Assembly: GCA_027035825.1 (NCBI GenBank)
Contig: JALVTX010000303.1
Coordinates: 1 to 15,554, forward strand
Reading direction: 5' to 3'
Origin: Mariprofundaceae bacterium
Lineage (GTDB): Bacteria; Pseudomonadota; Zetaproteobacteria; Mariprofundales; Mariprofundaceae
DNA length: 15,554 bases
Shown one piece after another: positions 1-7,172 of the stretch (position 1 is the stretch's first letter; every line of letters starts with the position of its first letter). Made by a program: the position numbers and the translations under genes. A model generated the notes under the pieces. The model saw nothing but the letters and a program-made list of their open reading frames with translations, did no database searches and was not told the origin of the DNA.

Positions 1-2
1 CG

Positions 3-851
3 GGGCCCGTGGACAAGGACGTGCGGACGCTCATCGTGGCTGGCTTCACCAAGCCGCCGTCCAGGGCCATGCGCAAGGCCATTCGCGCGTTCGTGGCCGG
101 CGGCGGCGGGCTGCTGGCGCTGGCCGGCAATGCCGAGCCGATGCTGGATCGCGGCTTCGTGGTGTCGCCGATTGACGCCAAGGCCAATGCCTGGCTGAAG
201 GAGGATTTCGGCGTCGCCGTGGAGCCCGGGCTGGTGATGGACCCGCGCGCCTCGCGCATCAACGTCAACCAGCGGCAGGGCATGTTCGTGTTCAGCAGCG
301 TCGTGGACTACCCGTTCATCCCGTCGGTGGAGGGCATGAACGCGGCCAACCCGGTGACGCGCGGCCTGCGCGCGGTGTCCGTGCCGTTCGCCTCGCCGCT
401 GGAATGGGCGGGCGAGACCCATGGCGCGGTCTTGCTGGAGTCCTCGCCGATGGCCGCGGTGCAGTCGGGGCCGCCGTTCGACGTGAATCCCCTGACGCCG
501 ATGCGGGAGCGCTTCGACGGCGTGCAGCGACGCGCCGTGAAGCTGGCGCTGGCGCCGGAAGAACAGCGCGGGCGGGTGCTGGTGGTGGGTTCGCCGGCGA
601 TGCTGGATGACGAGTTCCTGGGCGAGGAGAACCGGGTGTTCGTGCTCAACGCGCTGGACTGGCTGAGCGGCAACGAGGCGCTCATCGGCCTGCGCTCGCG
701 CGGCGTGGCGGCGCGGCCGCTGGCGCCGCTTGATGCGGGCGCGCGCGCGGCCTGGAAGGCGGCCTGGATGCTGCTGCCGCCGTTGGCGGTGGCCATCCTC
801 GGCCTGTGGCGCTGGCGTCGGTTGCGGCGCATGGAGACCCGGCCGGCATGA
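3..851 (+). CDS. GldG-type ABC transporter auxiliary protein, 5'-truncated by window edge
   Basis: The frame is already open at the window edge, so the true start lies upstream. The GTG at 9 is an internal valine: the text reads GPVDKDVRTLIVAGFTKP. The visible 280 residues contain the VDKDVRTLIVAGFTKPPS and FVAGGGGLLALAGN segments typical of the GldG/ABC_transp_aux (DUF7088-like) substrate-sensing fold. A long extracytoplasmic domain follows, then one C-terminal membrane helix (about residues 251-267) capped by an Arg-rich cytoplasmic end (WRWRRLRRM). In the known family these proteins sit beside a CcmA-like ATPase and an ABC-2 permease, and often a DUF4340 protein, in gliding or export modules. 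The stop codon overlaps the next start as ATGA (848-851), which indicates translational coupling to the DUF4340 gene. The ATPase and permease would be expected just upstream. The transported substrate is unknown. Confidence 0.82.
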   Translation, partial: GPVDKDVRTLIVAGFTKPPSRAMRKAIRAFVAGGGGLLALAGNAEPMLDRGFVVSPIDAKANAWLKEDFGVAVEPGLVMDPRASRINVNQRQGMFVFSSVVDYPFIPSVEGMNAANPVTRGLRAVSVPFASPLEWAGETHGAVLLESSPMAAVQSGPPFDVNPLTPMRERFDGVQRRAVKLALAPEEQRGRVLVVGSPAMLDDEFLGEENRVFVLNALDWLSGNEALIGLRSRGVAARPLAPLDAGARAAWKAAWMLLPPLAVAILGLWRWRRLRRMETRPA

Positions 852-1489
852 CCGGCATGAAGGGAGCGCGGATGCTCGTTCTCTGGCTGGCCATGCTGGC
901 GCTGGCTGGCTGGGCCGCGTGGCGTCTGGCGCAGCCGGAACGCTCCGCCGTGACTGGTGCGACCTGGACGCCTCCCGCCTTCGAGCAGGTGGCCGGGATC
1001 GAGATTCAGCCGAAAGCGGGGCTTTCGAAAGGGGGACGGGCGAAAGACTCGAAGGAAAAGCGCGTGCTTCTGCGCCGCGGCCAGGGGAAGGACGCTGGCT
1101 GGCAGGTGCGCGTGGGCGATGGCTGGAAGCCCGCGCGGCGGGATCTGGTCGAGCGGTTCGTGGGCGATCTGACCGGCATGCGCATCTCCCGCGTGGTCGC
1201 CCATGGCTCGGCTCACGACGCCGATCTGGGGCTGGCCGATGGCGCGGACGTGACGCTGCGCGATGCCTCGGGCAAGACGCTCCTGGCCGTGACCGTGGGC
1301 CGGCAGGGCGAGGATTTGCTGTCCACCTACCTGCGGGTGCATGGCCGGCCCGAAGTCGTGGCCGTGGATCGGGCGCTGGTCTGGCAGGTGCGTCGCCCGC
1401 TATCCGGCTGGGTGGCGGAGACGCCGAAGCCGCCGAAGCCGAAACCCAGGCCCGCGTCCGGGCCGACCGCCAAACCGGCGAGCCCGTGA
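848..1489 (+). CDS. DUF4340 domain protein, short form
   Basis: This 213-residue protein has an N-terminal membrane anchor (MLVLWLAMLALAGWAAWRLA). A DUF4340-like periplasmic domain follows, with the pattern of a lysine/arginine strand, GWQVRVGDGWKPARRD, a helix (VERFVGDLTGMRISRVV) and DADLGLADGADVTLRDASG. The C-terminus is a proline/lysine-rich tail (PKPPKPKPRP). The start at 848 is chosen because it forms an ATGA overlap with the upstream GldG-like gene, with GGAGA ten bases before it. An alternative ATG at 872 has a better-spaced AGGGAG (861-866) and would remove eight residues. DUF4340 proteins accompany GldG modules, but their biochemical role is not established. Many family members carry longer or repeated domains, so this one is short. 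Family confidence is good; function is unknown. Confidence 0.78.
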   Translation: MTGMKGARMLVLWLAMLALAGWAAWRLAQPERSAVTGATWTPPAFEQVAGIEIQPKAGLSKGGRAKDSKEKRVLLRRGQGKDAGWQVRVGDGWKPARRDLVERFVGDLTGMRISRVVAHGSAHDADLGLADGADVTLRDASGKTLLAVTVGRQGEDLLSTYLRVHGRPEVVAVDRALVWQVRRPLSGWVAETPKPPKPKPRPASGPTAKPASP

Positions 1490-1536
1490 GCGATGCCCTG
1501 GCTCCGCCCGGCGCGCCGGAGCAGGGGCAGGGAAGG
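1490..1536. other. Residual spacer with GC hairpin and purine-rich Shine-Dalgarno-like run
   Basis: After the DUF4340 stop there is a GC palindrome near 1501-1521 (GCTCCG paired with CGGAGC) and then a purine run, AGGGGCAGGGAAGG (1523-1536). There is no T-tract, so this is not a standard terminator. AGGGG at 1523-1527 is correctly placed to have been the ribosome binding site of the downstream HAD gene before the 273-bp element separated them. Confidence 0.45.
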
Positions 1537-1562
1537 GGGCCGGTTCGCGCTTGTTTGGATGG
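1537..1562 (+). repeat. Left terminal inverted repeat
   Basis: Begins GGGCCGGTTCG and contains CGCTTGTTTGGA. It pairs with 1784-1809 over 26 positions, with 24 Watson-Crick and two G.U-compatible pairs. Confidence 0.85.
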
Positions 1563-1733
1563 CGGCGACTTCGGCCATGATTTTGATCTCGCAAGGCATC
1601 GCGCGCGTGGCGTGCCCTCCGTGGCACGCGAGCAAGCGATAACGCCGCGAGGCGGAATCATGGCCAAGTCCCTCCGGGCTGCGCCCGAAAAATGCGTCCA
1701 CTCGGCGTTGCTCGGCTTGCGCATGGCCCCACC

Positions 1734-2477
1734 ATGAGCCGCGCCTCGCGCCTTGATTGGCCGCATTTCGGGCGGCAGCGACACCGTCCAAACAAGCGTG
1801 AACCGGCCCTGATCCTGTTCGACTGCGACGGCACGCTGGTGGATTCGCACGGCCATATCGTCGCCGTCATGCGCCGGGCCTTCATCGAGATGGGGCTGGA
1901 GCCGCCGTCGCATCAAGCGGTGCGCGCCATCATCGGCCTGTCGCTGGATGCGGCTGTCGCGGCGCTGTGGCCGGATGGCGGGGCGGACGAGCGCCGCGAG
2001 CTGGCTGCGGCCTATCGCCGGCTCTATCGCGACACGCCCGCTGGGCACGGGCTCCATGACGGGGTGCGCGAGACCCTGGAGGAGCTGGCCCAGCGCGGCT
2101 GGTGGATGGGGGTGGTCACCGGCAAGTCCCTGCCGGGGCTGATGCGGGTGTTCGAGGCATTTGACCTGGCCCGCTTCTTCCTCGTCTGGCGCACGGCCGA
2201 CCAGTGCCCTTCCAAGCCACATCCGGCGATGGCGCTGGAATGCATGGCCGAGCTGGGCGTGCCGGCGGCGCGCACGCGGGTGGTGGGCGATGCGGTGATG
2301 GACATGCAGATGGCCCGGGCCGCCGGCGCGCGCGGCATCGGGGTGTCCTTCGGGGCCGCGGACGAGGCGGCGCTGATGCGCTCGGGGGCATTTGCCGTCG
2401 TCCACCGCTTTGACGAACTGCTGGCGCACTTTCCGCCCTTGCCGGCGGCGTCGGCCTCCTGCACGATAGGCGCATGA
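1734..2477 (+). CDS. gph: HAD-superfamily phosphatase, phosphoglycolate phosphatase-like, with 5' end replaced by repeat element
   Basis: A cytoplasmic HAD subfamily IA hydrolase, probably acting on 2-phosphoglycolate or a similar small phosphate ester. Motif I is LILFDCDGTLVDS with both catalytic aspartates, motif II is VVTGKS, motif III is the lysine in SKPHP, and motif IV is GDAVMDMQMA with paired aspartates. The helical cap lies between motifs I and II. The conserved protein begins at the LILFDCDG segment (CTG at 1809). The only in-frame ATGs, at 1734 (used here, 247 aa) and 1692, lie inside the 273-bp element, give an atypical basic extension, and have no Shine-Dalgarno sequence. Translation may therefore be impaired, or may start at CTG 1809 (222 aa). 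The stop overlaps the AsmA start as ATGA (2474-2477). The substrate is assigned by family only, and related HAD enzymes are an alternative. Confidence 0.83.
   Translation: MSRASRLDWPHFGRQRHRPNKREPALILFDCDGTLVDSHGHIVAVMRRAFIEMGLEPPSHQAVRAIIGLSLDAAVAALWPDGGADERRELAAAYRRLYRDTPAGHGLHDGVRETLEELAQRGWWMGVVTGKSLPGLMRVFEAFDLARFFLVWRTADQCPSKPHPAMALECMAELGVPAARTRVVGDAVMDMQMARAAGARGIGVSFGAADEAALMRSGAFAVVHRFDELLAHFPPLPAASASCTIGA
1784..1809 (-). repeat. Right terminal inverted repeat
   Basis: Contains TCCAAACAAGCG and ends GAACCGGCCC. It is the partner of 1537-1562. Its last base is the first base of the CTG codon at 1809-1811, at the junction with the conserved part of the HAD gene. Confidence 0.85.
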
Positions 2478-4843
2478 ACAAGCTTGCCCGACGCACCGTT
2501 CGCTACAGCCTGATCCTGCTGGCGCTGGTCATCGCCGTGCTGCTGATCGCGCCGTTCTTCATTGATGCCGGACGTTACAAGAGCCTGATCACCGACCGCA
2601 TCGAGGCCGCCACGGGCCGCGACGTGAGCATCGGCGACTTGCACGCCTCGCTGTTCCCGTGGATCGGGGTGCGGCTGAAGGATGTGCGCATCGGCAACCG
2701 GCCGGGATTCGATGGCGGAAACGAGGGCAAGGATTTCCTGCGCGTGCGCGGGCTGGACGTGCAACTGGCGTTGCTGCCGCTGTTGCGCAAGGAGGTGGAA
2801 ATCCGCCGCTTCGTGCTCGATGCGCCGGAGCTGTGGCTTGCGCGCAACGCCCGGGGCGAGACGAACTGGCAGGATCTGGCGGGCGCGCCGGCGGCCGGGG
2901 GCGCGCCGGCGGCGAAGACGGAGAAGAAGGGGACGTCGGCGCCGGCCGGCGCGGGTCTGGCGGCGCTTTCGGCCCAAGCCATCGTGGTGAAGGATGCGGC
3001 CGTCCATTTCATGGATGCGACGACGAAGCGGCGGATTGATCTGGACGCGCTGAACCTGCGCGTGACCGATCTTCAGCTCGAACGGCCGGTGCGGCTGGAC
3101 GTGTCCGGTCATTTGGCCGGGGGCGAGTTTTCCGCCAAGGGCGAGGCCGGCCCCTTGGGCGACCTGGCGAAGCTCGATTTGCGCCGCGTGCCGTTGCAGT
3201 TGTCCATTCACGTGAAGGACTGGAGCACGGGAGCGCTGGCGGCGTTGCTGCCGGCTTCCGCTTCGCTGCCCGCCGGCACGCTGGGCATGGACATGGACGT
3301 GGAGCAGCGGCCCAAGGGGGTGCGCGTGTTTGCCGGCAGCCTGCGATTCCACGGGCGATTCAACGGCCAGATGGCCGGCGTCCATGACCTGGAACTGGCG
3401 CTGAAGGGCGAGATGCCGAGCGCCGACCAGGCGAAGCTGGCGAATCTCGTGTTGCGGCTGGATGGCGAGAAGGCGCTGGGCGCAACGGGCGTGGTGCGCG
3501 GCATCGGCGGCCGTTTGCGCTACCAGGCCCGCCTCGGCACGCCGCCGCTGTCGCGCAGGCAAGTGGCCGGCTGGCTGCCGGAGGTCGGACGCCTGTATGC
3601 CGCCCATCCCGCGCCGTGGAAGAAGCTGCGCGTGGGCGCGTTTGTTTCCGGCGATGCGCGCCATGTCGAGCTGCGCGACATCCAGCTGGGGCTGGATGAT
3701 GAGCTGGTGCAAGGCTCGGGCAGCCTGCGTTGGGGCGGCAAGGGCGGACGCCAGTCGCTCGAGTTCAGGCTCGCGTCCACGTCCCTGCATCTCGACCCAT
3801 GGCTGCCCGCGCCACGGAAGGGCGGCGAGGGGCAGGCCCTCGGCGGGTTGGCGCCGGCCGCCTGGGCCGAGGCCGCGCCGGCCACGGAGCCGGACTTGCG
3901 GTTCCTGAAGACCTGGCGCGTGATGGGCAACGCCCAGTTCGGCCACCTGTTCGCGCACGGGCTGGACATGGCGCATCTGCGGGCCTCGGTGGTCGGCAAT
4001 CGCGGCGTGTTCGAGCTCAACCCGCTGCGCTTTGACCTGGCCGGCGGGCAGGTGAACGAACATGCGACGCTGGATGCCTCGCGCTACCCGGCGCGCTGGC
4101 ATGAATCCGCGAAGCTGCGCGGCGTGGCCGTGCAGCCGGTGCTGAAGGCGCTGGCGGGCACGGACATGCTCTCCGGCATCCTGCAGATGAACACGGATCT
4201 CTCGGGCACGGGGCTGCTGCCGGATGCAGCGACGCGGCATCTCAACGGCAAGGGCGACGTGCTGCTCCGCGACGGCATGATCAAGGGCTTCGACATCCCC
4301 GGCACGCTGCGACACCTCACGCAGCCAGGGTTGAACACGGGCCCCAAGAAAACCGACTTTTCCCAGCTTTCCGGCAGCTTCCGCATCACCAACGGCATCG
4401 TGAGCAATGACGACCTGTTCATGGCCTCGCCGTTGTTCCGGCTGACCGGTCACGGAACCATCAGCCTGCCGGCGAAGACCATGGACTACCACGTGCGCCC
4501 CCGGCTGGTGGGCACGCTGGTGGGCCAGGGCGACACCGAGACCGTGCGCAAGGGCCTGGTCGTGCCGCTGCGCATCGTGGGGCCGCTGGACGCCCCGAAG
4601 GTGAAGGTGGAGATGGACATGAAGACGCTCATCGGCAACGCGGGCGCGGCGCGCCAGCTCATCGAGCAGGGCAAGGGCGGCAAGTGGAAGCAGCTTCTGG
4701 GCGGCCAGGCCGCGAAGCCCGCCGGCAAGGCGTCTCCGTCCGGGACGAAGCAGCCTGGGTCTGGCGCTTCGGGCCAGCCGGCGTCGCCCGTGCCCGAGAA
4801 GCTGATCCCCAAGCCGCTCAAGGGCCTGATTCCCGGATTCTGA
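2474..4843 (+). CDS. AsmA-family protein
   Basis: A 789-residue protein with one N-terminal membrane anchor (about residues 11-29, YSLILLALVIAVLLIAPFF). The classic AsmA opening follows: RYKSLITDRIEAATGRDVSIGDLHASLFPWIGVRL. The body is beta-rich repeats, as expected of a periplasmic AsmA/TamB-like lipid-bridge fold. Near the end comes the AsmA C-terminal signature (NGKGDVLLRDGMIKGFDIPG). The last 60 or so residues form a Lys/Pro/Gly/Ser-rich tail. AsmA relatives are linked to phospholipid transport to, and homeostasis of, the outer membrane; the specific role here is inferred. It is longer than E. coli AsmA (about 617 aa). A tandem 18-bp duplication (2881-2916) encodes GAPAAG-GAPAAK in a linker. 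It starts within an ATGA overlap with the HAD gene and is probably translationally coupled to it. Confidence 0.88.
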   Translation: MNKLARRTVRYSLILLALVIAVLLIAPFFIDAGRYKSLITDRIEAATGRDVSIGDLHASLFPWIGVRLKDVRIGNRPGFDGGNEGKDFLRVRGLDVQLALLPLLRKEVEIRRFVLDAPELWLARNARGETNWQDLAGAPAAGGAPAAKTEKKGTSAPAGAGLAALSAQAIVVKDAAVHFMDATTKRRIDLDALNLRVTDLQLERPVRLDVSGHLAGGEFSAKGEAGPLGDLAKLDLRRVPLQLSIHVKDWSTGALAALLPASASLPAGTLGMDMDVEQRPKGVRVFAGSLRFHGRFNGQMAGVHDLELALKGEMPSADQAKLANLVLRLDGEKALGATGVVRGIGGRLRYQARLGTPPLSRRQVAGWLPEVGRLYAAHPAPWKKLRVGAFVSGDARHVELRDIQLGLDDELVQGSGSLRWGGKGGRQSLEFRLASTSLHLDPWLPAPRKGGEGQALGGLAPAAWAEAAPATEPDLRFLKTWRVMGNAQFGHLFAHGLDMAHLRASVVGNRGVFELNPLRFDLAGGQVNEHATLDASRYPARWHESAKLRGVAVQPVLKALAGTDMLSGILQMNTDLSGTGLLPDAATRHLNGKGDVLLRDGMIKGFDIPGTLRHLTQPGLNTGPKKTDFSQLSGSFRITNGIVSNDDLFMASPLFRLTGHGTISLPAKTMDYHVRPRLVGTLVGQGDTETVRKGLVVPLRIVGPLDAPKVKVEMDMKTLIGNAGAARQLIEQGKGGKWKQLLGGQAAKPAGKASPSGTKQPGSGASGQPASPVPEKLIPKPLKGLIPGF
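2881..2916 (+). repeat. Tandem 18-bp repeat coding for a Gly-Ala-Pro linker in AsmA
   Basis: The 15-mer GGGCGCGCCGGCGGC occurs at 2881-2895 and again at 2899-2913, an 18-bp period. It keeps the frame and encodes GAPAAG followed by GAPAAK, just before a lysine-rich linker. This looks like replication-slippage length variation in a flexible loop. Confidence 0.7.
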
Positions 4844-4859
4844 GTCAGGCGGAACAACA

Positions 4860-5471
4860 ATGTTCGAACGATTGCGCCTGCATCCCGATCGGCCGCAGGC
4901 GCGCCTGATTTCCAAGGCGGCGGAGCGGCTGGTAGCCGGCGCCGCTGCCGTGCTGCCCACCGATGCCACCTATGTGCTGGTCACGTTGCCGGCGGCCGCG
5001 GACGCGCAGGCCGCCATCCGCCAGTTGCGGCGGCTGGACGAGCGCCACTGGTGGTCGCTGATCTGCCGGGATCTGTCGCAGGCGGCGCATTTCGCGCGCA
5101 TGGACAATGTCGCCCATCGCCTGCTGCGCCGTTGTTTGCCCGGGCCCTACACCTTCATCTTGCCGGCCACGTCCCGCCTGCCCCGGCGCGTGTTCGGCAA
5201 GCGCCGCGACGTGGGCATCCGCATGCCGGATCACGCCGTGTGCCGCGCCTTGCTGGAGGCGGTGGACGAGCCGCTGCTGGCCACCACGCTGCGCTTCCCC
5301 GACGAGGAGGAGGCGGCCATGGACCCGGACGCGTTCGCGCCCCGGCTGAAGGGGCTGGACGCGGTGCTGCTGGATGCCGGTTGGGGCGGCATGACGCCGA
5401 CGACGGTCCTGGACTTGTGCGGAGGCGAGCCGGAACTCGTGCGGCCTGGGCTGGGCCCCTGGCCCGCCTGA
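4860..5471 (+). CDS. YciO-type YrdC/Sua5-fold protein
   Basis: A 203-residue single-domain YrdC-fold protein, the size of YciO. Diagnostic segments are VLPTDATYVLV (the nucleotide-binding PTD-x-x-Y motif), RCLPGPYTFILPATSRLPRRV, DVGIRMPDH, EPLLATTLRFPDEEE and the C-terminal TPTTVLDLCGGEPELVRPGLG. The LPGPYTFILPAT block points to the YciO branch instead of the TsaC/Sua5 threonylcarbamoyladenylate synthase proper. The lysine-rich stretch usual near residues 55-62 of TsaC is replaced by LRRLDERHWWSLIC, so tRNA t6A activity should not be assumed. Fold: RNA/nucleotide binding, cytoplasmic. It starts 16 bp after asmA with an AGGCGGA six bases before the ATG, so it is likely in the same transcript. 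It ends in a small hairpin (5472-5484). Confidence 0.83.
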   Translation: MFERLRLHPDRPQARLISKAAERLVAGAAAVLPTDATYVLVTLPAAADAQAAIRQLRRLDERHWWSLICRDLSQAAHFARMDNVAHRLLRRCLPGPYTFILPATSRLPRRVFGKRRDVGIRMPDHAVCRALLEAVDEPLLATTLRFPDEEEAAMDPDAFAPRLKGLDAVLLDAGWGGMTPTTVLDLCGGEPELVRPGLGPWPA

Positions 5472-5484
5472 GGCCTGAAAGGCC
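5472..5484 (+). other. Small hairpin after the YciO-type gene
   Basis: GGCCT-gaa-AGGCC directly follows the stop codon. The stem is 5 bp with a 3-nt loop and no T-run follows, so it is at best a weak or factor-assisted terminator. The rest of the gap to the next gene (to 5603) shows nothing else I recognise. Confidence 0.3.
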
Positions 5485-5603
5485 CCGGGAGAACGGTTAG
5501 GCGGGCGGGAAAACCCTACGAACTCTGCCTTGAATGGCTGCGGCGCGGAGCGCACCATGCGCGCCAGCCGCCTTGAGCGGGCCTGATGTGAAACGCTGAC
5601 ACG

Positions 5604-5610
5604 AAGGAGG
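5604..5610 (+). promoter_or_regulatory. Strong Shine-Dalgarno AAGGAGG deciding the yajR start
   Basis: AAGGAGG ends seven bases before the ATG at 5618, and only one base before the ATG at 5612. This favours 5618 as the initiation codon. Confidence 0.75.
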
Positions 5611-5617
5611 AATGGAC

Positions 5618-7027
5618 ATGAGTCGCCGCAAGCGTCGTGACAACAATCAGGGAGAGGCCATGACGCCGGTCGAGCGCAAGGCCGCGATGAGCTTGGCCGG
5701 TATCTTCGGCTTGCGCATGCTGGGGCTGTTCCTGATTCTGCCGGTGTTCGCGCCTTACGCGCACGGCCTGAAGGGCGCGGCCGAGCATCCGGCGCTGGTG
5801 GGCATCGCGCTGGGCGCCTACGGCCTGACGCAGGCGCTGTTGCAGATTCCGTTCGGCATGCTGAGCGACAAGGTGGGCCGCAAGCCGGTGATCGCGGCCG
5901 GCATGCTGCTGTTCGCCATCGGCAGCGTGATCGCGGCGATGTCCGATTCCATCACCGGCGTGCTTATCGGGCGTGTGGTGCAGGGCTCGGGCGCGGTGGC
6001 CGCGGCCATCATCGCGCTGACGGCCGATCTGACGCGCGAGGAGCACCGCACCAAGGCGATGGCGATGATCGGCATGACCATCGGCGTGTCGTTCATGGTT
6101 TCGATGGTGGCCGGGCCGGTGCTGGGCCATGCGCTGGGCGTGCCGGGCATTTTCTGGCTGACCGCCGCGCTGTCGCTGGCGAGCATCCTGTTCCTGTACC
6201 TGGTGGTGCCTTCTCCCGCGCGGCAGGTGCATCACCGCGATGCCGAGGTCACGGCGGGCATGTTCGGGCGCGTGATCTCCGATGGCGAGCTGCTGCGGCT
6301 GGATTTCGGCGTCTTCGTGCTGCATGCGGCGTTGACCGCGATGTTCGTGGTGCTGCCGATGGTGCTGATGAGCGGCGAGCATCCGATGATGGCCTCCGGC
6401 GCCCAGTGGAAGCTCTACCTGCCGGTGATGGCCGCCTCCTTCGTGCTGATGGTGCCGCTGGTCATCATCGCCGAGGCCCGGCGCAAGATGAAGCCGGTGT
6501 TCCTGCTCGCGATCGCCATGCTGGTGGTGGCGGAGGCGTTGATGGCGCTGATTGGTGCATCGCTGTGGAGCATCGCGGCGGCGCTGTTTATCTTCTTCGT
6601 CGGCTTCAACGTGCTGGAGGCCACGCTGCCGTCGCTGATTTCCAAGATCGCGCCGGCGTCGGCCAAGGGCACGGCCGTGGGCGTCTACAATACCTGCGAG
6701 TTCCTGGGCGCGTTTGCAGGCGGCGCCCTGGGCGGCTTTCTCTACGTTCCGGCCGCGCACAACCAGGCGCAGGCATTCGCGGCCATCGGCGGGCTGCTGC
6801 TCTTGTGGCTGCTGGTGGCGGCGGGCATGAAGCCGCCGAAACCGGTGGCCACGCGCATGCTTCACGTGGAAGCCGCGGATGACGCGGCCGCGGAGGCGCT
6901 GCGCCAGCGGCTGTTGGCGGTGAAGGGCGTGGCCGAGGTGGAAATCTTCCCGGACGAGGGCGTGGCCTATTGCAAGGTGGACAGCAAGGTGGTGGACGAG
7001 GAGGCCTTGAAGGCGGCGGTGTCGTAG
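5618..7027 (+). CDS. yajR: YajR-type MFS transporter with C-terminal YAM domain
   Basis: A 469-residue inner-membrane major facilitator protein. It opens with a basic N-terminus (MSRRKRRDNN) and then about 12 hydrophobic helices. The first begins near AAMSLAGIFGLRMLGLFLIL. The loop between helices 2 and 3 carries MFS motif A as GMLSDKVGRKPV, and GRVVQGSGAVAAAIIAL fits helix 4. After the last helix (LLLLWLLVAAGMKPP) comes a soluble domain of about 65 residues (MLHVEAADDAAAEALRQRL through GVAEVEIFPDEGVAYCKVD). This is the ferredoxin-like YAM domain described for E. coli YajR. The architecture and length closely match YajR (454 aa). It is presumably a proton-coupled exporter; the substrate is unknown. 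Start chosen by the AAGGAGG at 5604-5610; ATGs at 5612 and 5660 are also in frame. Confidence 0.87.
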   Translation: MSRRKRRDNNQGEAMTPVERKAAMSLAGIFGLRMLGLFLILPVFAPYAHGLKGAAEHPALVGIALGAYGLTQALLQIPFGMLSDKVGRKPVIAAGMLLFAIGSVIAAMSDSITGVLIGRVVQGSGAVAAAIIALTADLTREEHRTKAMAMIGMTIGVSFMVSMVAGPVLGHALGVPGIFWLTAALSLASILFLYLVVPSPARQVHHRDAEVTAGMFGRVISDGELLRLDFGVFVLHAALTAMFVVLPMVLMSGEHPMMASGAQWKLYLPVMAASFVLMVPLVIIAEARRKMKPVFLLAIAMLVVAEALMALIGASLWSIAAALFIFFVGFNVLEATLPSLISKIAPASAKGTAVGVYNTCEFLGAFAGGALGGFLYVPAAHNQAQAFAAIGGLLLLWLLVAAGMKPPKPVATRMLHVEAADDAAAEALRQRLLAVKGVAEVEIFPDEGVAYCKVDSKVVDEEALKAAVS

Positions 7028-7159
7028 CCTCTTTGTGGCCGTCCCGCCCATCGCGCGGCGGCCAAATGGCGCGATACTTGCTTATCCCTGTTCACCAAGC
7101 TGCCAGGCTGCCAGGACACGGCCGGCGACCGCCCTGCTGCATGCGGGCGAACCGGACTC

Positions 7160-7168
7160 AAGGAGGGG
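7160..7168 (+). promoter_or_regulatory. Strong ribosome binding site of yqhA
   Basis: AAGGAGGGG lies 4-6 bases before the ATGATG pair at 7173/7176. It rejects the much longer frame-extended start at 7035. The rest of the 145-bp gap after yajR shows no clear terminator or promoter. Confidence 0.75.
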
Positions 7169-7172
7169 TCGA

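Larger units (their letters stand above)
1537..1809. mobile_element. MITE-like structured element with 26-bp terminal inverted repeats
   Basis: The ends 1537-1562 and 1784-1809 are inverted repeats matching at 24 of 26 positions. The two mismatches (1547/1799 and 1560/1786) are both G.T pairs, hence pairable as G.U in RNA. Inside are two palindromic blocks. The left block (1573-1665) has nested perfect arms: 1573-1582/1656-1665, 1588-1592/1647-1651, 1598-1602/1636-1640 and 1610-1616/1623-1629. The right block (1683-1773) has arms 1683-1696/1762-1773 with a two-base bulge, and an inner 1722-1726/1732-1736. The element encodes no transposase. One minus-strand frame is open across almost all of it, which could be chance. 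It lies between DUF4340 and the HAD phosphatase and supplies that gene's only ATG candidates. No target-site duplication is visible. A non-autonomous transposable repeat or a structured-RNA repeat both fit; I could not identify a named family. Confidence 0.72.

Noticed and set aside
1537..1809. Remnant of a full insertion sequence
   Set aside because: Only 273 bp, no transposase fragment recognised in any frame, and no target-site duplication seen. MITE-like or a structured repeat fits better.
2024..4969. 981-codon open frame on the minus strand opposite asmA
   Set aside because: His/Gln/Arg-rich translation with no recognisable domain, lying opposite a clear AsmA gene. In GC-rich genes one antisense frame is commonly stop-free.
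5516..7051. 511-codon minus-strand frame opposite yajR
   Set aside because: His/Gln/Arg-rich mirror of a well-supported MFS gene, with no motif of its own.
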